From JAEDES01 sp964616405 (GTDB lineage: Bacteria; Bacillota_I; Bacilli_A; RF39; UBA660), in assembly GCA_964616405.1 (NCBI GenBank), contig CAZTRE010000008.1:1-43492 (forward strand): DNA of 43,492 nucleotides, in the 5' to 3' direction. The position numbers were made by a program, and so were the translations under genes. This document shows, in pieces, positions 1 to 8,280 of the stretch. Under the pieces are notes generated by a model that worked only from the letters and a program-made list of their open reading frames with translations, was not told the origin of the DNA and did no database searches. Each line of letters begins with the position of its first letter. Within the stretch, counting starts at the first letter, position 1.

Positions 1-885
1 AATACCCGATTCACAATGTTTATAAAAATCTAAAACATTTAAATGAAATTTGGGTTTCTTATAATTATATATATAAAGATTATCTTTATTATAATTATTA
101 TTTAGTTCATACTTAATAAATTTACTTCTTACATCAACTAATAAATCTTTTAAAGAGCAATATTCATGTATACCTTTAAATCTTTCCCACGAATGTTCAA
201 ACCAATAATATTTATTATTTTTTTCAAAAGTCAAAAATGTATGAGTAGGACATTTATCATTATCATAATGAACTATAAAATATGTTTTAATATTCCAAGC
301 ATTTCCTTTAAAATAATATCTTTCTAATTCTACTTGATCCCAACATACCCCAACTTTATTTTTTATAATTTCTTTAGGACTTTGTAATATATAATTTTTC
401 GAATAAGAACTATCAACTATATTATGCTTCTTACCTTGTTTATCTATCCAACCATACTCTATATTTTCCATTAGTTGCATAATTTCAAATTCGCTATAAT
501 AATCCCAAATATTAAGTTGACCTTTTGCTTTGATAGGTTTAATGGTTTCAACATCTTTTAGTATCCAAGCATATCTTCCTTCCTTATATTCTCCACAAAT
601 ATATTCTTGATAATTATTCTTTTTCATATTTTCTACAAACTCTTTCGTCATATAAACACAATCTACTAAATTGCATTTACAAATAATATATCCAAAGTTC
701 ATTTTCTTATTTTCAACTAAAGACATCAAATCTTTATCCTCTAGATCATTTTTAGCTGGTTGAGTCATACTCGCATGAATATATAGTTCTCCCCTATAAT
801 TTGTTTTCCAACTTCTAGTTTCGATTAGTTTCTTTTTTTCATATATCAAAGTTGCAAAAGGTTCTGTCAAACTCAATATTTTCAT
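1..885 (-). CDS. ASCH domain plus transglutaminase-like protein (partial, runs off window start)
   Basis: The minus-strand frame is open from ATG at 885 to base 1 (295 codons, no stop), so the C-terminus lies outside. AGGTGA sits upstream of the ATG. Residues 1-45 (MKILSLTEPFATLI, then IETRSWKTNYRGELYIHAS) have the pattern of an ASCH domain, a PUA/EVE-like fold proposed to bind RNA or modified nucleic acid. Residues about 185-250 carry GVCWDQ, PTHTFL and YYWFEHSWERFKG, which look like the Cys, His and acidic regions of a transglutaminase-like cysteine hydrolase. Each domain is recognised by motif only. The combined function is unknown; the location beside a toxin-antitoxin pair and a recombinase suggests accessory DNA. 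Confidence 0.72.
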   Translation of the reverse strand, partial: MKILSLTEPFATLIYEKKKLIETRSWKTNYRGELYIHASMTQPAKNDLEDKDLMSLVENKKMNFGYIICKCNLVDCVYMTKEFVENMKKNNYQEYICGEYKEGRYAWILKDVETIKPIKAKGQLNIWDYYSEFEIMQLMENIEYGWIDKQGKKHNIVDSSYSKNYILQSPKEIIKNKVGVCWDQVELERYYFKGNAWNIKTYFIVHYDNDKCPTHTFLTFEKNNKYYWFEHSWERFKGIHEYCSLKDLLVDVRSKFIKYELNNNYNKDNLYIYNYKKPKFHLNVLDFYKHCESGI

Positions 886-902
886 AAAAATCACCTATTA
901 AT

Positions 903-908
903 ATTATA
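903..908 (-). promoter_or_regulatory. -10 box of the ASCH-protein gene
   Basis: A perfect TATAAT on the minus strand, 18 bases before the ATG at 885. No good -35 box is visible at 16-18 bases, so this rests on the -10 box and position. Confidence 0.35.
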
Positions 909-912
909 TCAT

Positions 913-941
913 ACAAAAAGACATTTCTTGTTAAATGCCTT
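913..941 (-). terminator. Terminator downstream of mazF
   Basis: On the minus strand AGGCATTT pairs with AAATGTCT (8 pairs, one G-U), followed by five T. It separates mazF from the ASCH-protein gene. Confidence 0.5.
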
Positions 942-1022
942 TAAATATGTATATATTCTCCTTAACTTATTTAATCTATACCAAATTCTCACACTTGCAT
1001 ATTTCTTTTTGATAGACTACTC

Positions 1023-1358
1023 CTAAATACATGCATTAAGTAGTGAAATTATACTTATAAAATCATTTTCACTTAATTTTTCAACAAATTTCAAATTTAT
1101 GATTTCATAATCTATACTTCGGATATATTCACATAAAACAGAACCATGTACATTCTTAGTATCTTTTAGCTTATAATGAGTTGGGAATTCATTCTCATTC
1201 GATGTAATTGGACATACCATTACCATTTTCGTATGTTGATTAAAAACATTAGTACTAATAACAACCGCCTGTCTAAAACCCTTTTGTTCATGACCAATTG
1301 TAGGATTAAAATCTAAAAAAACAACATCACCTTGTTCTGGAATATATTTTTTCACCAT
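1023..1358 (-). CDS. mazF: MazF/PemK-type mRNA interferase toxin
   Basis: 111 residues, the usual MazF length. The N-terminal GDVVFLDFNPTIGHEQKG and RQAVVIS are the family's conserved first strands; the conserved Arg is in GFRQAVV, and the MVCPITSN and SVLCEYIRSID blocks follow. Known members are ribosome-independent endoribonucleases that cut mRNA at short motifs and are held inactive by MazE. The ATG at 1358 (or GTG at 1355) overlaps the end of the mazE frame, showing translational coupling. The toxin frame is intact although the adjacent antitoxin frame is broken. Target sequence cannot be inferred. Confidence 0.9.
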   Translation of the reverse strand: MVKKYIPEQGDVVFLDFNPTIGHEQKGFRQAVVISTNVFNQHTKMVMVCPITSNENEFPTHYKLKDTKNVHGSVLCEYIRSIDYEIINLKFVEKLSENDFISIISLLNACI

Positions 1359-1593
1359 ATTTCTCTCCCAATATTCTCATCCCAAGAAAAATCTTTTGCT
1401 AAATTTTTACCATGATACTCCCTAAATCTCTCTTCTAAGGAGATCCTTTTTTCTTTGGAATACTGATAATTATTTTATCATCTTCTTGTTCAATATTTAA
1501 TATATCATTAATTTTAATATTTAAAGATTTTAAAATACTACTCGGAATTCTAACCCCATCGGAATTTCCCCATTTTTGTAGTCTTGCTTCCAT
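1352..1593 (-). pseudogene. mazE: MazE-type antitoxin, one-base frameshift
   Basis: The ATG at 1593 with GGAGA upstream opens an AbrB/SpoVT-like swapped-hairpin domain (MEARLQKWGNSDGVRIPSSI), the DNA-binding half of MazE. The frame stops at TAG 1437-1435 after 52 residues. The frame one base back continues as RISLEERFREYHGKNLAKDF and on to a Trp-stop overlapping the mazF start, exactly the toxin-binding tail of MazE. The break falls at a run of six A (minus strand, 1452-1447); seven A would restore an 80-residue protein. It may be a real mutation, a homopolymer assembly error, or frameshifting. The intact toxin favours an error or a bypass. Confidence 0.8.
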
Positions 1594-1616
1594 ATAAATC
1601 ATCTCCAGTTATTTAT

Positions 1617-1646
1617 AGCATATACAATGTTTATACATTTTGCCAA
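1617..1646 (-). promoter_or_regulatory. mazEF promoter with candidate operator
   Basis: Minus strand: TTGGCA (1646-1641), 18-base spacer, TATGCT (1622-1617). The inverted repeat AATGT-ATAA-ACATT (1626-1639) fills the spacer, where MazE or the MazEF complex would be expected to bind for autoregulation. Promoter seen; operator role inferred. Confidence 0.45.
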
Positions 1647-1673
1647 ATATATTTCCATTTTAATATAACTTTT

Positions 1674-3248
1674 CTAATAAGTATTACTAAACGTTACTTT
1701 AATATTTATCGTTTTATCCTCAAATATCTCAATTCTATTAATTAAATTAATTATTAACTCTCTACTAAAATCTTTCATATCTAAAAAATCATTAATACAT
1801 TTTTCAATTCTTTTATTTTTCTCTTCAATACTAGAATTACAATTATTACAATTATTTAACTTTATTAACTTATCTTGCTTATTATTTAAATCATTTTCTA
1901 ATATAATTTTTACTCTCTTAAATTGATCTTCACTAATTACTTTATTAAGCTTATCAAGATAAATATTATCTAAATTATTCTTAATTTGCTTTATTTCAGT
2001 TTCCAATATTTTTAGTTCCTCAACTTCATCATTACACTTATTAAAATTATTTTTTAATATTTCCTTTTTTATCTTTTCTTTATCAACAAGCTCTAAGAAA
2101 ACTACTCTTAAATTATTTAAAATAGTCTGTTCTAACTTATCATAATTATTAGAATGCATCGTACATAGCCCTTGTTTTCTATAAGTCCGATAATAGTTAC
2201 AAATAGTATAACAATTACTATCCCTTTTCCTTCTAGGTTGGGCACTTATTCTATGACCACAATCTCCACAATAAAGTAACCCATCTAATAAATGAACCTC
2301 TTTTTTTTCCACTCTTCCTACATTTTTAGGTATTTTTCTTTGAACCTCATAAAAAGTATCTCTATCAATAATTGCCTCATGCGTTCCCTCAACCACAATA
2401 TAATCTCTTAGACTATTTTTAACTACTTTTTTTACTTTATAATTAACCTTATTTCTTTTATTTTGTACCATATCCCCAATGTATATTTGATTAGTCAAAA
2501 TATCTCTTATGGTTTTGGGATGCCATTCTCCATATTTTAAATTATAATTATTCCTCCATTCAAAATTATAATATTGGGCAGGTGTCTTTACTCTTTCATC
2601 TGTTAATAACTTTGCTATTTTATAAAAAGATAAACCCTCCATACATAAATTAAATATTCTTTTCACAACATTTGCTTGTTCTACATTTACTACTAAATGA
2701 TTTTTATTATCTTTATCCTGATTATATCCAAATGGGGCTCTTCCTCCTACCCATTTTCCTTCTTTCATCTTTGCCCTTAAACTAGATTTTATCTTTTTAG
2801 AAATATCCTTAGCATACATATCATTCATTATTGCTTTAAATGGGGCAATATCATTATTAGAACTATCTAGAAAAGTATCTATATTATCAGTAACGGCAAT
2901 ATATCTAACATTATGTTCTGGAAAATATTTTTCAATTAAATTACCTGTTCCAATATAATCTCTACCAAGTCTCGACATATCCTTAGTAATAACCATATTT
3001 ATTTTACCTAACTCTATATCATTTAATAATCTATTAAAATTCGGTCTATCAAAATTAGTTCCTGAATATCCATCATCAATATAGGTATCATATATTTTCA
3101 AGTTATTTTCTTTTACATATTGAAGTAATAAACTTTTTTGATTAGTAATACTTTCACTCAGCTCTTGCTTATCATCATCTTCCCTAGATAATCTTATATA
3201 TAAACCAACACAATAATCTTTAGTATTTCTTATCAAATTATTAATCAA
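1674..3248 (-). CDS. Large serine recombinase
   Basis: 524 residues. The resolvase/invertase catalytic domain spans about 1-160: LYIRLSRED with catalytic Ser21, DDGYSGTNFDRPNFNRLL, and ITKDMSRLGRDY with catalytic arginines. A recombinase domain follows (GRAPFGYNQD, then GEWHPKTIRDILTNQIYIGDM), then a zinc ribbon (CGDCGH ... CNYY ... CTMH) and a Lys/Glu/Asn-rich coiled coil. This is the architecture of integrases of phages and integrative elements, which perform directional recombination between short att sites. The start is TTG at 3248, 8 bases after AGGTGAT, and it overlaps the stop of the small upstream gene (TTGA). No relaxase or phage structural gene is visible, so this is an element end or remnant. 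Confidence 0.93.
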   Translation of the reverse strand: MINNLIRNTKDYCVGLYIRLSREDDDKQELSESITNQKSLLLQYVKENNLKIYDTYIDDGYSGTNFDRPNFNRLLNDIELGKINMVITKDMSRLGRDYIGTGNLIEKYFPEHNVRYIAVTDNIDTFLDSSNNDIAPFKAIMNDMYAKDISKKIKSSLRAKMKEGKWVGGRAPFGYNQDKDNKNHLVVNVEQANVVKRIFNLCMEGLSFYKIAKLLTDERVKTPAQYYNFEWRNNYNLKYGEWHPKTIRDILTNQIYIGDMVQNKRNKVNYKVKKVVKNSLRDYIVVEGTHEAIIDRDTFYEVQRKIPKNVGRVEKKEVHLLDGLLYCGDCGHRISAQPRRKRDSNCYTICNYYRTYRKQGLCTMHSNNYDKLEQTILNNLRVVFLELVDKEKIKKEILKNNFNKCNDEVEELKILETEIKQIKNNLDNIYLDKLNKVISEDQFKRVKIILENDLNNKQDKLIKLNNCNNCNSSIEEKNKRIEKCINDFLDMKDFSRELIINLINRIEIFEDKTINIKVTFSNTY

Positions 3249-3403
3249 TTAATATCACCTTTTTTACATATAGAAATACTAGTATCATCAGAAAAACAAT
3301 TTATTTCATAATCACTTAAAATTTTCTTCATTAAAACTTTAATTAAAATTTCATCTATATTAGCTTCATTATCATAAATAATATTTACCTTATAAGTATC
3401 CAT
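3245..3403 (-). CDS. Small protein coupled to the serine recombinase
   Basis: The best start is the ATG at 3403, 9 bases after GAGGAG, giving 52 residues beginning MDTYKVNIIYDNEANIDEIL; a longer in-frame start at 3439 lacks a comparable site. Its TGA stop overlaps the TTG start of the recombinase, so the two are translationally coupled. I do not recognise a named family. The position suggests an accessory or directionality factor, but no DNA-binding motif is visible, so that is speculation. Confidence 0.6.
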   Translation of the reverse strand: MDTYKVNIIYDNEANIDEILIKVLMKKILSDYEINCFSDDTSISICKKGDIN

Positions 3404-3482
3404 AAATTTAATCTCCTCACTTAAATTTATTTCTTCCAAACATCTTTTAGTATTTTAATTTACTTAAACTAATTCATTAAAC

Positions 3483-3510
3483 AAAAAAACAACCACGTTT
3501 TTGGTTGTTT
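3483..3510 (-). terminator. Terminator of the radical SAM gene
   Basis: AACAACCA (3488-3495) pairs with TGGTTGTT (3502-3509); on the minus strand a run of seven T follows. The stem is the same as that of the terminator at 4666-4697. Confidence 0.75.
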
Positions 3511-3532
3511 CTCTTTATATTATTCACTTTCA

Positions 3533-4609
3533 TTAATTATTATCGCTTGCCTCTTGACTTTTTTTCTGATAAACTTTGGCGCATAATGGAACTTTTCTTG
3601 TACCTTTACCAGGTATCACAACATCTTCTAAATTTTCATAAATACTATATGTTTTAATTCCATATTTTTTATATTCTTCTGGTGTTAATTCCTTAAATGC
3701 CGGACATGGCAAGATTGTTCCATCATACTTAATATCTAACTTCTCAAGTCCTGCATTACACTTATGGCTATCTTCCCCTTGTAAAGGAATACCAAGTCTA
3801 ATATTACCACTAAATACCGTATCTTTTTTCTTCAACAATTCAAAAAACTCTTTTCTTTCAGAATCACTAAGTTCCAAAGATTCTCTGTTTAAATAGCCTC
3901 TGCCTTGAGGAACAAAATTCAAAATACTTACGTTTTTAATACCCACAATTTCAAGCATTTCTAATATATCTAATATTTCCAAATAATTAGGTTTCATTGG
4001 TACAAAGTGCACATCTACACTTAATCCTACAACCACAGCATTAAGAAGTGAGTCTAGTAAAGCCACTCGCATATTTTCACTTCTTCCCATTAAATAAGCA
4101 TCTATTGCCGCTTCATAACCTTGATAATCAAAAACAATTTTATCAAGACCAATCGACTTGAGTTTTTTTAATTCAGTCTTAGTTATTTCCGAAAACTTAG
4201 AAGGCTGTAAAAAATTATCATAATAATGTTCAATATTCTTAATTAACCACTTATTCCAAGGTTCACATTTACGTACCTTAAGAATATTTTTTTGCATTTT
4301 ATCTTCATAATATGCCATTTCTTCAGCACTTAATCCATCTCGATACTTAACTCCACTTGTAAAAATAACTGTTCTAATTCCTTTTCCTTTAGCATACCTA
4401 ACCATTTCAAACAAATCCGGATGTAAAAAAGGTTCTCCTCCAGACAAAGATAATTCTTCAATCCCACCTGTTTTTATAAAATAATCAATTACTCGTTTAA
4501 AATCATCTAAATTTATTATTTTATTCTTTGTTATACAAGAATTTGAAGAACAAAATTTACAATTATTTGGACATTTCTCTATTATTTCAAAACATAAATC
4601 TTTAACCAT
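3533..4609 (-). CDS. Radical SAM protein with SPASM/twitch-like C-terminus
   Basis: 358 residues from the ATG at 4609, 8 bases after GAGG; an upstream TTG at 4627 is less likely. CPNNCKFC near residue 13 is the CxxxCxxC motif that binds the 4Fe-4S cluster cleaving S-adenosylmethionine, and LSGGEPFLHPDLF is the GGEP motif that contacts it. Near residue 300 CNAG...YDGTILPC has the CX12GX4C spacing of SPASM/twitch auxiliary cluster domains, with a further Cys in PLCAKVY. Such proteins modify peptides or proteins (RiPP maturases, anaerobic sulfatase activators). No precursor peptide is visible nearby, so the substrate is unknown. It stands alone between two terminators. Confidence 0.85.
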   Translation of the reverse strand: MVKDLCFEIIEKCPNNCKFCSSNSCITKNKIINLDDFKRVIDYFIKTGGIEELSLSGGEPFLHPDLFEMVRYAKGKGIRTVIFTSGVKYRDGLSAEEMAYYEDKMQKNILKVRKCEPWNKWLIKNIEHYYDNFLQPSKFSEITKTELKKLKSIGLDKIVFDYQGYEAAIDAYLMGRSENMRVALLDSLLNAVVVGLSVDVHFVPMKPNYLEILDILEMLEIVGIKNVSILNFVPQGRGYLNRESLELSDSERKEFFELLKKKDTVFSGNIRLGIPLQGEDSHKCNAGLEKLDIKYDGTILPCPAFKELTPEEYKKYGIKTYSIYENLEDVVIPGKGTRKVPLCAKVYQKKSQEASDNN

Positions 4610-4665
4610 TTCCCAAACCTCTAACAAGTTAATTATATCAAAAAAAAGAATATATTACTACGTGT

Positions 4666-4697
4666 GTAAAAAAACAACCAAGTTTTTTGGTTGTTTT
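4666..4697 (-). terminator. Terminator of the ABC exporter operon
   Basis: AAACAACCA (4672-4680) and TGGTTGTTT (4688-4696) form a 9-bp stem followed on the minus strand by a T run. The plus side is also T-rich, so it could work in both directions. Confidence 0.75.
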
Positions 4698-6434
4698 TTA
4701 TTCCATTTCATTATTACTAATACTTGCAAAAGTTCTATTTCTAAGTTCTTGATACAATGCACATTTGTTAAATACATCTTCATTAGTTCCTTTAGAAATA
4801 ACTTTTCCCTTATCAAGGACAATTACTCTATCAGCTATCATCATCATTTCCGGTTTATGAGTTACCATAATAATAGTATGATCTTGTTTTAAATCTTTTA
4901 AAATTTCACTTATTTGCGTAGTTGTATTTGGATCAATATTACTTGTAACTTCATCTAATAATAGTATCTCTGCCTGTGTTAATAATGATCTAGCAATTGC
5001 TAAAAGTTGTTTTTGTCCATCTGAAAACAAATGTCCTTCTTCACCAATTATCGTATTATAACCTTTTGGTAAACTTTCAATAAAATCATGTATTCCTACT
5101 CTTTTACATACTTCAATTTGATTTTTAACATTAGAATCTACTAATGATAAATTATCTTTTATACTCATCTCAAATACAAATGGTTTTTGAAATACTCCCG
5201 AAACATTCGATGCATAAACATTTGATGAATAATTATATATATTTTCTCCATCTATTAGGATTTCACCAGATTTAATTCTACTTAATCTATACAATAAATT
5301 AACAATTGTAGTTTTTCCGCTTCCACTATGACCTACAATAGCATTTATTTCATTTGGATACAATTTAAACGTTGCCTTATCTAATATCTTATTTTTACCA
5401 ACTTCATAGAAAACATTTTTAAACTCAACTTTGCCATTTATATAATCATTATCAATGTCTCCAAAATCAAAACCTTTTTGTGATGTATAATCGAGAATTG
5501 TTTTAATTCTATTAACTCTTACCCCATAATTACTTAAATTAAGTAAGTTCTCTAACATTAAATCCGTACAAGTAATTGTCATTTCAAAATAACTTATTAA
5601 TAAAACCAATTTATCTAATGTCATCTTACCATTTATAACTAAATAAGCTAAATATATATACAACAAAATTTTACCAATATAAACTATAAATGGGATCTGA
5701 CAATATCTTTTCGTTAAATTATCCCTTTTTCCTCTATATTGAATCTTCCATCTTTTTCTTGTTTTATCTAAATTAACATTCAATTGAGGCATAAGGTTCA
5801 AAGTTTTAACTTGCTTCAAATTTGTAAGCATTTGATTTAAAATATCAACAATTTTATCTTCGTATTTTCTAGTACCTTCATAATATCGTGAAACTTTTTT
5901 AGAATTATCATTCATAAGTTTTAAATATAAAATATCTAAAACTAAGACAAAAGATGCCACAATTACATTGTAATACATAAATATTAAAAAGATTATTAAT
6001 AACTTAACTATACTCATTGTCGCTTTAACAGCACAATCTATTACATCAACTAAATATCTTATATCATCACTACATGTTTCTATTATTTTACCTTTAGATA
6101 TTTTTTCAAATATTACATCATTATTTGCCACTTTTTCAAATAGCAACTTTTGAACCTCTAAATGATAATAGTCAGCTAAAACTGTATAAGTATAATAATT
6201 CCAATGTAAAGATCCGAAATACATTAAATAAAATATTATATATAAAAATACGTAAAGCCAAATTCCATTAAAATTATTAGAGGTTACCATTGCAATTATA
6301 CCAGCTGTCGCAATAGGTGGAAGAAGACTAGATATATTATTTAACCCAGAACTTATAAACATCTGGATAACAATCCAAGTCTTCTTGTTTGCTATTCTTA
6401 AAAGTGTTTTAAAGGTATCAAAATATCTCTTCAT
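4698..6434 (-). CDS. ABC exporter, fused membrane and ATPase domains
   Basis: 578 residues. The first 310 or so hold about six hydrophobic segments (the type IV exporter membrane domain). The ATPase half has Walker A GHSGSGKTT (about 368-376), Q-loop FQKP, a signature FSDGQKQ that departs from LSGGQ at two positions, Walker B ILLLDEVTSNID, and the switch His in VTHK. One polypeptide carries both domains, so a homodimer would be a complete transporter. Substrate unknown. It lies 10 bases downstream of the coiled-coil membrane protein gene, with AGGA before its ATG, and closes the operon ahead of a strong terminator. Confidence 0.9.
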   Translation of the reverse strand: MKRYFDTFKTLLRIANKKTWIVIQMFISSGLNNISSLLPPIATAGIIAMVTSNNFNGIWLYVFLYIIFYLMYFGSLHWNYYTYTVLADYYHLEVQKLLFEKVANNDVIFEKISKGKIIETCSDDIRYLVDVIDCAVKATMSIVKLLIIFLIFMYYNVIVASFVLVLDILYLKLMNDNSKKVSRYYEGTRKYEDKIVDILNQMLTNLKQVKTLNLMPQLNVNLDKTRKRWKIQYRGKRDNLTKRYCQIPFIVYIGKILLYIYLAYLVINGKMTLDKLVLLISYFEMTITCTDLMLENLLNLSNYGVRVNRIKTILDYTSQKGFDFGDIDNDYINGKVEFKNVFYEVGKNKILDKATFKLYPNEINAIVGHSGSGKTTIVNLLYRLSRIKSGEILIDGENIYNYSSNVYASNVSGVFQKPFVFEMSIKDNLSLVDSNVKNQIEVCKRVGIHDFIESLPKGYNTIIGEEGHLFSDGQKQLLAIARSLLTQAEILLLDEVTSNIDPNTTTQISEILKDLKQDHTIIMVTHKPEMMMIADRVIVLDKGKVISKGTNEDVFNKCALYQELRNRTFASISNNEME

Positions 6435-6444
6435 AATTTTCCTA

Positions 6445-7626
6445 TTACTTTATATCCTTCTCATATTCTACATCTGATACTTCGTATTTTCTTTTACTAG
6501 ATATAGCTCCAAGAATTTTAGTTGAACTCCAACCTAAAAGTGCTAATAAGAAGAAATATATAACTCCAAAAATTGTAAAGTCAGGGGCACTCTCTGTAAG
6601 TAATCCAATTATAGATGCTCCTGCACCCATTGAAGTTACAATAGTTAAGCTATCTACAGATTTACTAGTAACATCAGATTTAATTCCATCAAACAACTTT
6701 TGAGCAGATGCAACATAATTCTTTGTCATATCCCATAAGTATTTTATATAATCTAACGTATCTCTTAATGTTTCATATCTATATCCAGATATCGCTAAGA
6801 ATTCTGCAAGTTCATCATCACTTTTAGCAATTTTTTCTCTTGTTGATATATATGTACTCATTTGTTTAATTCTAGCATCTATTAAGTTAATTGTTTTCGC
6901 ATATCCTTCCAACTTTGAAGCAAACTTAACAATTTCAGATCCTTTAACATTTACATTTTCTTTTACTTCATCAATCTTTTCCCAAATAATTCTATGAATA
7001 TTTAAGTATCTATGTAATTGGCCCTTAAATTCTCTTATAAATATTTGTTCTTCTATATATCTCTCAATATTTTCATTACTTTGTTTCTTATTATTAATAA
7101 AATAATATTTGTCGCCTCTAACAACATCATATTTCTCATTTACAAATTCAAAATATTTTTGTTTTTCAGTTCTTGACAAAAGATCAGCAATATCATCTTT
7201 TGTAGCGTTATCACATACTATAAAATATGGATAAACTGTCTCAATACTTGCTAATTCTTTAGGAACAGGTGCTCCTAAGCTAAACAAATAACTAAATGCT
7301 GGAGATAATCTATTTTCATAATAATCAGTTACATGATCAATATCCGCAAATAACGTATCTTCACTTACATTTTGATTATTTAATACGATTAATCCATCTT
7401 CAAATATTTTAACTTTAATATCTAAAGCTGTTGTGAATTCTATATATTCCTCTCCAGATACTCCATAATCAATTTTTCCAATTTCCAAATTTTTACGAAA
7501 TTCAACTAATTTATCTTGATCTAAATTTAATTGTGTTTTACACTCTCTTAAAAAATCATAAACTTCTGATAATTGTAGCATGGTTCTTTGAAACCAACCA
7601 CCAATATAAACATTACTAATTTTCAT
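6445..7626 (-). CDS. Unknown coiled-coil protein with two C-terminal membrane helices
   Basis: 393 residues; ATG at 7626 after AGGTAGGTG. The soluble N-terminal region (about 1-190) matches no family I can name. Residues about 195-320 are helical and charged, then two hydrophobic segments near 325-345 and 351-372 (GVIYFFLLALLGW) and a short charged tail follow. The layout of a large cytoplasmic domain, long helix and two terminal helices resembles CorA-like or Rmd1/DUF155-like proteins in outline only; no GMN motif is present. Between a GNAT gene and an ABC exporter in one operon, it may be an accessory or sensor of the exporter (inference). Confidence 0.75.
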   Translation of the reverse strand: MKISNVYIGGWFQRTMLQLSEVYDFLRECKTQLNLDQDKLVEFRKNLEIGKIDYGVSGEEYIEFTTALDIKVKIFEDGLIVLNNQNVSEDTLFADIDHVTDYYENRLSPAFSYLFSLGAPVPKELASIETVYPYFIVCDNATKDDIADLLSRTEKQKYFEFVNEKYDVVRGDKYYFINNKKQSNENIERYIEEQIFIREFKGQLHRYLNIHRIIWEKIDEVKENVNVKGSEIVKFASKLEGYAKTINLIDARIKQMSTYISTREKIAKSDDELAEFLAISGYRYETLRDTLDYIKYLWDMTKNYVASAQKLFDGIKSDVTSKSVDSLTIVTSMGAGASIIGLLTESAPDFTIFGVIYFFLLALLGWSSTKILGAISSKRKYEVSDVEYEKDIK

Positions 7627-7637
7627 AATACACCTAC

Positions 7638-8078
7638 CTACTCAACATTCTTTGAAAAGAATTTTGCATCTACAACTTCAAAATCATAACTATGATAAAG
7701 ACCATGTGCAGCTTCTCTAAAATTCTTTGACCATAATTCAACGCATTTGCAATTATGTTCCTTCGCAATTCTAAAACATTCATCTAACAATTTTGTTCCT
7801 AGATGAGCTCTTCTTAATTCTGGTTTAACACAAACATGATTTAGAATTACATAAGTATTCATATCTTCATAAATAGTAGGAATAATATTTAATTTTGCAT
7901 GAGCAACGATTTTATCGTTTACTATACCTACAAGATATATTTGATTTGGATCATGTTCATTTTCTTTGTACACCCTCATCGCATAATCTAAACTAGTATT
8001 TTCATCAAAGCATTCATTACATAATTTAATAATGCCTTCTACATCTTCCTGGGTTGCCACCCTGAACTCAATATTCAA
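7638..8078 (-). CDS. GNAT-family N-acetyltransferase
   Basis: GGAGG at 8087-8091 places the likely start at the TTG at 8078 (NIEFRVATQEDVEGI follows), giving 146 residues; upstream ATGs at 8093 and 8132 have no site. The acetyl-CoA loop is LRRAHLGTKLLDECF, preceded by ILNHVCVKPE and followed by CVELWSKNFREAAHGLYHSYDFE, the usual GNAT core. It transfers an acyl group from acyl-CoA to an unknown amine. It is the first gene of the GNAT - membrane protein - ABC exporter operon, 11 bases before the next gene. Confidence 0.85.
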   Translation of the reverse strand: MNIEFRVATQEDVEGIIKLCNECFDENTSLDYAMRVYKENEHDPNQIYLVGIVNDKIVAHAKLNIIPTIYEDMNTYVILNHVCVKPELRRAHLGTKLLDECFRIAKEHNCKCVELWSKNFREAAHGLYHSYDFEVVDAKFFSKNVE

Positions 8079-8141
8079 ATTCAAAACCTCCATTCGTCTA
8101 AGTAATATCTTTCTTAAGAAAATTACTCTCATATCATATTA

Positions 8142-8170
8142 ATTATACTATAAAAAAAACTTTTTCAAGT
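8142..8170 (-). promoter_or_regulatory. Promoter of the GNAT/ABC operon
   Basis: Minus strand TATAAT at 8147-8142 with ACTTGA 17 bases (or TTGAAA 15 bases) upstream. The leader to the TTG start would be about 55-60 bases. Confidence 0.45.
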
Positions 8171-8280
8171 GTTTTGTTACAAATAAAAAACAAATTACTC
8201 ACAACTTTACAACAATTTGATAGCCTACTAAAAATTTTTATCTTATTCTTTAATACCATAATTATGTATTACATAAATTA

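Noticed and set aside
901..1022. Possible small gene between mazF and the ASCH gene
   Set aside because: Stops in all frames; it holds only a terminator and a -10 box.
1447..1452. Programmed -1 frameshift site in mazE
   Set aside because: The classic A AAA AAG heptamer is not in the right phase (codons read AAG AAA AAA GGA) and no stimulatory hairpin was seen; kept only as one option in the finding.
4662..4892. Plus-strand open frame opposite the ABC exporter end
   Set aside because: Starts inside the terminator and lies entirely antisense to conserved ATPase sequence.
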